DNA from: Flavobacteriaceae bacterium
GTDB lineage: Bacteria > Bacteroidota > Bacteroidia > Flavobacteriales > Flavobacteriaceae
Length of the DNA: 7,638 nt
Assembly: GCA_029253805.1 (NCBI GenBank)
Contig: JAQWYU010000061.1
Coordinates: 1 to 7,638 of the forward strand
Reading direction: 5' to 3'
Part shown: in pieces, positions 1 to 4,401 of the stretch
Numbering within the stretch: the stretch's first letter is position 1
How the letters are laid out: every line of letters starts with the position of its first letter
Program-made: the position numbers and the translations under genes
The notes under the pieces: generated by a model
What the model saw: the letters and a program-made list of their open reading frames with translations, nothing else
Told to the model about the DNA's origin: nothing
Database searches by the model: none

Positions 1-449
1 ATTTTGTCTTTGTGTTTTGATAATACTTCTGCTGTAGCCATCAAAATAGCAATGTGAGTATCATGACCACAGGCATGCATTACTCCTGTTTCTGTATTTA
101 AAAAGTTAGTTTTTACCAAGGATTTAAATTCTAAATTGTTGCGTTCAGTTACAGGGAGAGCGTCTATATCTGCTCTTAATGCAATTACTTTTCCAGGTTG
201 ATTTCCTTTTAGGATGGCTACAACTCCTGTTTTTGCAATATTGGTTTCAACTTCCAGACCAAGTGACTTTAAATGCTGATAAATTTTCTCTGCTGTTTTG
301 AATTCTCTGTTAGAAAGTTCTGGGTTTTGATGAAAATCACGGCGCCATTCAATGAGTTTATCCTCAATTTCATATATGTCTTCTTGTATTGATTGTTGGG
401 CATATAGTCCGTTTACAAACAGTAGAATCACTATTAGAGTTTTATTCAT
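1..449 (-). CDS. Secreted M20D-family amidohydrolase/peptidase (HipO/ILR1-like), N-terminal part only
   Basis: The frame starts with ATG at 449-447 and stays open for 149 codons to the left window edge, where it is cut. Residues 1-17 form a signal peptide (MNKTLIVILLFVNGLYA, then QQ), so the enzyme is exported. Family signatures follow in order: the RRDFHQNPELS motif near residues 36-46, RADIDALPV at 92-100, and GVMHACGHDTH at 122-132. In M20D hydrolases (hippurate hydrolase, IAA-amino-acid hydrolase, N-acyl-amino-acid amidohydrolases) the Cys and His of the CGHD motif bind the metal pair, and the reaction is cleavage of an N-acyl or amide bond. The visible part is about a third of the usual ~400-430 residues; the dimerisation domain and remaining metal ligands lie outside. 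Substrate cannot be told. No convincing Shine-Dalgarno sequence precedes the start, which is normal in Bacteroidota. Confidence 0.93.
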   Translation of the reverse strand, partial: MNKTLIVILLFVNGLYAQQSIQEDIYEIEDKLIEWRRDFHQNPELSNREFKTAEKIYQHLKSLGLEVETNIAKTGVVAILKGNQPGKVIALRADIDALPVTERNNLEFKSLVKTNFLNTETGVMHACGHDTHIAILMATAEVLSKHKDK

Positions 450-574
450 GGGTTCTAGTTTTTTATAAATATACTAAACAATTTTTTTAGATTCTTTTAC
501 TTTCAGATGTAAGGAGCCTATTGGAGGTGAAGTTTACAGGAGTTTAGATAACAATCCAAGTGTATTAACCAAGG

Positions 575-788
575 TCAATTGAAAAGCTTATTATTGCAGA
601 AATGAAAGACTTCGTTGAGGTCTTTGCTTAATGACGTATTGTTCGAAGAGATAAAAGTATTACAAGATCATTTAGACGCTTCAAAACCGAAATAAAGGGT
701 AGAGTTGCTAATTGAGTTAATTCCTTATGTGTTACCTAAAGTAACAATTATATCGCAAACCATTAATGAACCTTTAGACTGGGATTAA
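575..788 (+). pseudogene. Decayed small gene, possibly of a phage-terminase-small-subunit-like family
   Basis: No intact frame exists between 450 and 810, but the plus strand keeps protein-like sequence. At 575-631 one frame reads SIEKLIIAEMKDFVEVFA and then stops. From about 621 another frame continues (SLLNDVLFEEIKVLQDHLDA and so on), meets a TAA at 693-695, and resumes as RVELLIELIPYVLPKVT, then NEPLDWD, to a TAA at 786-788. The pattern of an acidic helix followed by a LIELIPYVLPK helix and a short tail resembles small Bacteroidota proteins often annotated as terminase-small-subunit-like or hypothetical; that match is from memory and is weak. The frame change plus in-frame stop suggest a dead gene. 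A further frame at 511-582 (PIGGEVYRSLDNNPS) could be an older N-terminal part, but this is uncertain. The stretch 450-575 otherwise shows nothing I can name. Confidence 0.4.
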
Positions 789-810
789 AGAATGAATATC
801 AGTTTTTTTA

Positions 811-1692
811 TTATTTAACGAATTCTGAAATTTCAGCAAAGCTAATATAAAAATCCAAAGTCCCAGCGACACCCTCACAGTACCCAGCAACATCATTGTC
901 AGAAGAGAAAAATATATCATTATTATAATTCGATATATGTAATCCAATGGATTCCCAGCTTCTGTTATTATATATGGATTCTTCCATACACTCTTTATGA
1001 TTCTTGAATAATTCGTAAAAATATTCCTCAAAATTTATATTAATTAATTTTAATAAAGCATCTGTATTTTTAAATAAGTTTTTAAGTTCTTTTTTGACAA
1101 CACTTCCATTATAGTCAATATTATAATAATTACTAGTATTGTATCTTTCTGAACCTGCGCCGCAGGACTCTTCTTTCCTAACAGTTTTAATTATAATTTT
1201 TTTAAAAATGGCAGTGGTTTCCTCCGAACTTTCATAGCATTCATCATCCTCATATTTCTGTAATTCACCTCTAACTATTATTGGTTCATATAACTTTTTT
1301 TTTAGGTCTTCATTTTCTTTTTTTAAAGAATTAATGGCAATATTTTTTAATGAGTCTTGTGAAACAAAGCCTTTCATTTCTAAAACCAGTTGAGTTAGTT
1401 CAACATTTGAGTTTGAAAGTTTTGCTTCTAACTTAGTGATTTCAAGATTTGAATTTTGGAGTGAGTCTGACGTTAGTATTAAATCATTACTAGAATTATT
1501 TAAATCAGATTGAAGATTTTGACTTTTCTTATTTGAAAGCCTTAGTTCTTGGCTCAAACTATCTATAAACTTTAATTTTTTTTGATGTTCAATACGAAGC
1601 TGTTTTTTTCTCATCTTCATATAATCTTGAGCAAATAAATCACTTGAACAAGTGAAGATTAATGAAACCAGTATTAAGAATAGTTTATTCAT
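811..1692 (-). CDS. Exported coiled-coil protein of unknown function
   Basis: I do not recognise the family of this 293-residue protein. Residues 1-21 are a signal peptide (MNKLFLILVSLIFTCSSDLFA, then Q); the Cys at 15 is not in a proper lipobox, so a soluble periplasmic product is more likely than a lipoprotein. Residues about 26-137 are charged and rich in Leu, Lys, Glu, Asn and Ser with heptad-like spacing (SLSQELRLS, LEITKLEAKL, LKKENEDLKKKL), typical of a long coiled coil. The C-terminal part (about 138-293) looks globular and has four cysteines (152, 177, 225, 262) that could form disulfides. The gene stands alone: no co-directional neighbour is close, and a promoter candidate lies 77 bases upstream of the start. 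The ATG at 1692-1690 is chosen because it directly begins the signal peptide. No clear terminator follows the stop. Confidence 0.8.
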   Translation of the reverse strand: MNKLFLILVSLIFTCSSDLFAQDYMKMRKKQLRIEHQKKLKFIDSLSQELRLSNKKSQNLQSDLNNSSNDLILTSDSLQNSNLEITKLEAKLSNSNVELTQLVLEMKGFVSQDSLKNIAINSLKKENEDLKKKLYEPIIVRGELQKYEDDECYESSEETTAIFKKIIIKTVRKEESCGAGSERYNTSNYYNIDYNGSVVKKELKNLFKNTDALLKLININFEEYFYELFKNHKECMEESIYNNRSWESIGLHISNYNNDIFFSSDNDVAGYCEGVAGTLDFYISFAEISEFVK

Positions 1693-1768
1693 AATCTAAT
1701 ATAAAAAAAATCTATAAAACTTGTAAACTCATGATGAGTCAATTGTGATAAATGTGTTTAGTTATGCT

Positions 1769-1801
1769 AAAATGTAGGGTTACATATCAATTTCACAAAA
1801 A
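1769..1801 (-). promoter_or_regulatory. Candidate Bacteroidota-type promoter for the coiled-coil gene
   Basis: Read on the minus strand, TTTTTG (1801-1796) is followed after 19 bases by TACATTTT (1776-1769). This fits the Bacteroidota sigma-ABfr consensus (TTTG / TAnnTTTG, spacer about 19-21) in all but the last base of the -7 box. It would start transcription near 1763 and give a leader of about 70 bases before the ATG at 1692. Similar AT-rich matches arise by chance, so confidence is limited. Confidence 0.35.
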
Positions 1802-1887
1802 TAGCTCTAAATAGAAACCGACTTTATAATAAATAGGGGGGCTTAATTATTTAGTTTTAGATGAGATTTTTTGGCGTTTTTCCAAAC

Positions 1888-1920
1888 GGTTGTCAAACGG
1901 TTGTCAAATGGTTGTCAAAA
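1888..1920 (+). repeat. Three tandem copies of an 11-bp unit
   Basis: GGTTGTCAAAC, GGTTGTCAAAT and GGTTGTCAAAA follow each other without gap, and the preceding bases (CCAAAC at 1882-1887) look like the end of a fourth, decayed unit. The array lies in a gene-poor stretch upstream of repeat copy A. A plus-strand open frame of 69 codons (1861-2070) runs through it, in which the repeat reads as NGCQTVVKWLSKK; because 11 is not a multiple of 3, each unit is read in another frame. The array could be a remnant of a phage or replication-initiator gene, or of an iteron-like site; neither can be shown here. Confidence 0.8.
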
Positions 1921-1984
1921 AAGAAACCGCAATACTTCTATATAATAAGATTATGCGGTTTTATGCGTACACAACGTACTCCAT

Positions 1985-2070
1985 TATCGAACTTTTTCTT
2001 GAAAGACCTTGATATGCTGAGAGAGTTTATACAAGCACATAATAAATACAATCTACTGAGTTTATTATAG
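1985..2070 (+). repeat. Dispersed repeat, copy A (direct repeat of 3231-3316)
   Basis: This stretch matches 3231-3316 in the same orientation. The first 27 bases of the core (1986-2012) are identical to 3232-3258, and the rest aligns with scattered substitutions and one net single-base indel. In copy A the plus frame is open and reads SNFFLKDLDMLREF, then ends in NKYNLLSLL before a TAG at 2068-2070. Copy B shares SNFFLKDLERLREF but is then shifted out of frame. That the reading frame is kept only in A hints at a former small coding piece, but the repeat could equally be a non-coding element. The two copies flank the gene pair at 2095-2992. Confidence 0.8.
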
Positions 2071-2094
2071 TCCCTTAACCTCTCTTTGGAGCCA

Positions 2095-2520
2095 TTATTC
2101 TATGATGCAGCCTTTTAATATTACATTCATCATTTGGCCATCACAAATACCTTTTACAGTAATAGTTTGTCCTTTAGATAAGTTAGCCGCTTCTTGAATA
2201 TGACTTTCGGCAAAATAGCATTGAATATCTCCAAAATATTCGTCTCCTTTCAGACTGACATAAATTTCGTCCATAAAATCTTTATCGATGTTATTAATTT
2301 TCCCCGTCACGCTTAGAACCTTTCCTTTATATTTCATATCTGCAGATACTCCATTAGCATCATAATCTGAATATAGTTTTTTGGCTGACACCTCAATTGA
2401 TGGCATTTGATCAGAAATTTCATTTTCAATAGTAGCGTTATCATCAGAGCTGCCAATAATCATTATTAAAAATGATAAAAATGTAAGTAAAGTAATAGAA
2501 TGTTTAAAATAGTTTTTCAT
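2095..2520 (-). CDS. Small exported OB-fold protein, tRNA_anti-like type
   Basis: The product has 141 residues. Residues about 8-23 are a hydrophobic signal or anchor (HSITLLTFLSFLIMII) followed by GSSDDN; the place where a lipoprotein would carry its Cys holds Ser, so lipidation is not supported. Residues about 44-141 show the pattern of the tRNA_anti-like OB-fold domain (Pfam PF12869 by recollection): an Ala/Leu/Tyr helix with DANGVSADMKYKGK (54-67), the strand VLSVTGKI (68-75), a mid strand EIYVSLKG (85-92), DIQCYF (98-103), then KGQTITVKGICDG (116-128) and a final strand ending in GCIIE. Such domains are found in secreted or anchored bacterial proteins of unknown role; nucleic-acid binding is not established. 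The start overlaps the end of the upstream membrane-protein gene by 17 bases, so the two are very likely co-transcribed and translationally coupled. Confidence 0.85.
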   Translation of the reverse strand: MKNYFKHSITLLTFLSFLIMIIGSSDDNATIENEISDQMPSIEVSAKKLYSDYDANGVSADMKYKGKVLSVTGKINNIDKDFMDEIYVSLKGDEYFGDIQCYFAESHIQEAANLSKGQTITVKGICDGQMMNVILKGCIIE

Positions 2521-2992
2521 AATTTTTGAATTTAAAAGATAGTTTTAGGTTAGTGAAAAGTAAAATTGGAATTAGAACTCCAAGTAAATAAAACGCAATG
2601 TCGTATATGTCAAATGTCCCTGGAAAATAGTTAAAAAGTTGCCCAAACTCGTGAGAAATTGAAATCAAAAGAACTAATATGACCCAAAAAATAGTGTTAA
2701 AATTTAATTTATTACCCCATATTGAAAATATAAAACAAACGAACGAAAACATCCATAGCCCATCAGGGAGAGAAAATAAAAACCAATCAGGTAAATAGGG
2801 AGTTAAGATTAATGTAAATTCTCTAACTGGCTCAATTTCAGACATAGGAAATATGATATTAAACCATTTAAACAAAATTAAATTATTGCTTCTAAAAAAA
2901 AAGTAAATTAAAACTCCGAACATTATCGAAATGTATGGAAATAAGTAAAATTTATTTTTAAAAAGAGGATGATTTTTTATTGTTGGAATCAA
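2504..2992 (-). CDS. Polytopic inner-membrane protein with VanZ-like motifs; start uncertain
   Basis: The protein has up to 162 residues and mostly hydrophobic segments: about 15-33, 71-92, 99-115 and 129-146, so about four membrane helices, ending in a basic tail (NLKLSFKFKNYEK). Motifs between helices are SLPDGLW (74-80), HEFGQLF (114-120) and PGTFDIYDIAFYLLG (124-138). The pattern of an acidic residue before Gln in one helix end and a G-T-F-D-x-x-D motif before the last helix is reminiscent of VanZ-like proteins, whose general function is unknown. The frame can begin only at TTG (2992-2990), because a TAA sits directly before it; the first ATG (Met24, 2923-2921) would cut into the first helix. 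TTG starts are rare in this phylum, so either TTG is used or the original start was lost. It is the first gene of a pair with the OB-fold gene, which it overlaps by 17 bases. Confidence 0.75.
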   Translation of the reverse strand: MIPTIKNHPLFKNKFYLFPYISIMFGVLIYFFFRSNNLILFKWFNIIFPMSEIEPVREFTLILTPYLPDWFLFSLPDGLWMFSFVCFIFSIWGNKLNFNTIFWVILVLLISISHEFGQLFNYFPGTFDIYDIAFYLLGVLIPILLFTNLKLSFKFKNYEKLF

Positions 2993-3090
2993 TTAAAATA
3001 ATTTAGATTAAAATAAAATTAATAAAAGTTTTTGACAACAAAAAATATTATTTGATTATTGATATAATAATTCCTGCTGTAAATTTATTA

Positions 3091-3106
3091 AGCGCCTTAT
3101 GGCGCT
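3091..3106. other. Short perfect hairpin (AGCGCC / GGCGCT)
   Basis: AGCGCC (3091-3096), loop TTAT and GGCGCT (3101-3106) form a perfect 6-bp GC-rich stem in a very AT-rich setting. It lies 12 bases to the left of a second, stronger hairpin (3119-3139). No long T-run follows on either strand, so it may be a secondary part of a terminator region rather than a terminator by itself. Confidence 0.5.
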
Positions 3107-3111
3107 GTTGT

Positions 3112-3139
3112 AAAAGACGGGGCTGCTAAGGGCAGCCCC
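3112..3139 (-). terminator. Probable rho-independent terminator of the lost FISUMP-type gene
   Basis: GGGGCTGC (3119-3126) and GCAGCCCC (3132-3139) form a perfect 8-bp stem with a 5-base loop. Read on the minus strand it is followed by GTCTTTTAC, a modest T-tract, whereas the plus strand has no T-run after it. It sits 23 bases downstream of the stop codon of the FISUMP-type gene tail (TAA at 3165-3163), the normal place for the terminator of that gene. The membrane-protein gene starting at 2992 lies beyond it on the same strand, so it also insulates that gene from upstream transcription. Confidence 0.6.
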
Positions 3140-3162
3140 TTAAAGAGTCAAGTGTCAAAATT

Positions 3163-3231
3163 TTAATCCCTAACAAAACGCACTGAAAAGCCTTGTTGCT
3201 TGACGGTGCGGTTCCGGATTAGGAAACTGAT
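3163..3231 (-). pseudogene. 3' end of a lost FISUMP-type (TIGR02145-like) secreted-protein gene
   Basis: On the minus strand the frame reads SFLIRNRTVK then QQGFSVRFVRD and stops at 3163-3165. The ending G-F-S-V-R-[CF]-V/L-[RK]-D is the characteristic C-terminus of FISUMP domains (Fibrobacter succinogenes major paralogous domain), which occur in many secreted Bacteroidota proteins. Upstream of residue S the frame runs into repeat copy B (as SFKKKFD) and soon meets a stop codon, without a start and without any more FISUMP-like sequence (no WSSS-type segment up to 3455). Only about 22 codons of the original gene remain, followed by an intact-looking terminator. The family assignment rests on this short motif alone. 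Confidence 0.5.
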
Positions 3232-3316
3232 ATCGAACTTTTTCTTGAAAGACCTTGAAAGGCTTAGAGAGTTTTACAGAAACATATCATAAACACAAAC
3301 TACTGAGCTTATCATT
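3231..3316 (+). repeat. Dispersed repeat, copy B (direct repeat of 1985-2070)
   Basis: Copy B begins where the FISUMP-type tail loses its similarity, and repeats 1985-2070 in the same orientation with 27 identical bases at 3232-3258. The plus frame reads SNFFLKDLERLREFYRNIS and stops; one indel relative to copy A shifts the remainder, which in another frame reads HKLLSLS, matching the NKYNLLSLL end of copy A. From 3317 to 3434 I see no gene and no other recognisable element. Confidence 0.8.
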
Positions 3317-3434
3317 ACCATTTAGGGCCCCATTAAAAATATACACAGTAATTATGGAACCTTTTAATATTTTAATCCGGTAATCTATGTGTGATAGCTG
3401 TACAATCTAGTGTTTTTAGCTAAAATGCCCTGTG

Positions 3435-3455
3435 AATACTTTTTGGAATAGTATT
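3435..3455 (-). terminator. Weak hairpin just after the porP/sprF-like gene
   Basis: AATACT (3435-3440) and AGTATT (3450-3455) pair around a 9-base loop, directly next to the stop codon of the PorP/SprF-like gene (TAA at 3458-3456). The stem is AT-only at most positions and no T-run follows on the minus strand, so it is a poor terminator; it is listed because it is the only structure near the end of this operon. Confidence 0.2.
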
Positions 3456-4400
3456 TTATCTAGTTATATACACTCGATCTTCGTTATTGATGTCATTTTC
3501 ACAATCACATTTTTCATCTTGTCCAAACTTATAGGACAGTCCAAAATAATGGTTACCATTGGCATACTGATTAAGGTCAGAAAGCGCCATATCATAACCA
3601 TATGTGAGGGTGAACTCAGACTTAAACCTAACATTTACAAAAGCGCCATAGAGAGCCTCAGGCTGGTATTGAAGCCCTATTCCTATTTTGTCTCTATATT
3701 GTGCTCTTGTGGTCAGCAGTGCGCTGATGGGTGCTCCCTCTACCATTTGTATTAAGGCTTGAGATTTTAATAATACATCTTGACTGATATTGGAATCAAA
3801 TCCAATAGTGGTATAAACATGAGGAATCTTATTATAGATATCTCTATTAAACTCATCTTCTAATCTGTATGAAACAATGTTAGGTACAGACATTCCAAAG
3901 AACCATTTTCTACCATAAAAAAAGAATCCTGCACCAATAATGGGTTTTGTCTCAGCTAAATTTCCATTACTGTAAACAAACTCTGTAGGGTCGTAGATAT
4001 TAAGTCTATTATAATCAATAGAGAAGTTATTTAGCCCCGCCTTTATCCCAAGAACAAAACCAGTCTTTTCAGTAGCTCTTAAATGTAGTCCAAAATTAGC
4101 TTCTACATTAAAGTTCTTTACCGCTCCAAAGTCATCGTTAAGTATTGACAAGCCTGCAGCATAGCGGTTATTAGAAAAACGTCTTTGAACATCTAAAGTT
4201 TGGGTTACTGGAGCGTCATCAAACCCTAACCACTGAGTGGTGTAAGTGCCTTTTACAAAATACCCGTTACTTACACCCACATAGGCAGGATTGTACTGGA
4301 TTGGATTGTGATAATAGTCTGTGAGTTTTATTCCCGATTGCGCATTAACACTAAATGACAGTGTTACCGTAAAAATTAAGCTGTATATACACTGTTTCAT
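3456..4400 (-). CDS. PorP/SprF-family type IX secretion system outer-membrane protein
   Basis: This is a 314-residue beta-barrel protein of the PorP/SprF family (PF11751, TIGR03519). The signal peptide is residues 1-20 (ending SVNA, then Q). Family hallmarks follow: YHNPIQYNPAYVG (30-42), QWLGFDDAPVTQT (56-68), AAGLSILNDDFG (81-92), NIYDPTEFVYSNG (134-146) and the C-terminal MALSDLNQY...NHYFGLSYKFG (271-293), with alternating aromatic/small residues typical of outer-membrane strands. A short KCDC-containing tail follows. Family members act at the outer membrane with the T9SS; SprF of Flavobacterium is needed for secretion and surface display of the adhesin SprB. The gene begins one base after the stop of the large type-B-CTD protein gene, so it is in one operon with it and is most likely its dedicated partner. 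Many paralogues exist per genome, so no gene symbol is given. Confidence 0.96.
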   Translation of the reverse strand: MKQCIYSLIFTVTLSFSVNAQSGIKLTDYYHNPIQYNPAYVGVSNGYFVKGTYTTQWLGFDDAPVTQTLDVQRRFSNNRYAAGLSILNDDFGAVKNFNVEANFGLHLRATEKTGFVLGIKAGLNNFSIDYNRLNIYDPTEFVYSNGNLAETKPIIGAGFFFYGRKWFFGMSVPNIVSYRLEDEFNRDIYNKIPHVYTTIGFDSNISQDVLLKSQALIQMVEGAPISALLTTRAQYRDKIGIGLQYQPEALYGAFVNVRFKSEFTLTYGYDMALSDLNQYANGNHYFGLSYKFGQDEKCDCENDINNEDRVYITR

Positions 4401-4401
4401 C

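Noticed and set aside
774..1031. Minus-strand open frame of 85 codons with a hydrophobic stretch
   Set aside because: It lies almost entirely inside the coiled-coil gene in another frame; the signal peptide and clear protein-like composition of the longer frame make this one a shadow.
1727..1739. Inverted repeat ACTCAT-G-ATGAGT in the leader of the coiled-coil gene, a possible operator
   Set aside because: Only 6 bp per arm with a 1-base centre in AT-rich DNA, and no regulator gene nearby; indistinguishable from chance.
2449..2457. Lipoprotein signal at the N-terminus of the OB-fold protein
   Set aside because: The sequence after the hydrophobic segment is IIGSSDD; the Cys needed for lipidation is absent.
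3414..3425. 12-base palindrome TTTTAGCTAAAA
   Set aside because: Short AT-rich palindromes are common here; it has no loop for a terminator and no link to a gene start.
3432..3755. Plus-strand open frame of 107 codons
   Set aside because: It is antisense to the end of the PorP/SprF-like gene, whose family match is unambiguous; no start signal or recognisable motif supports it.
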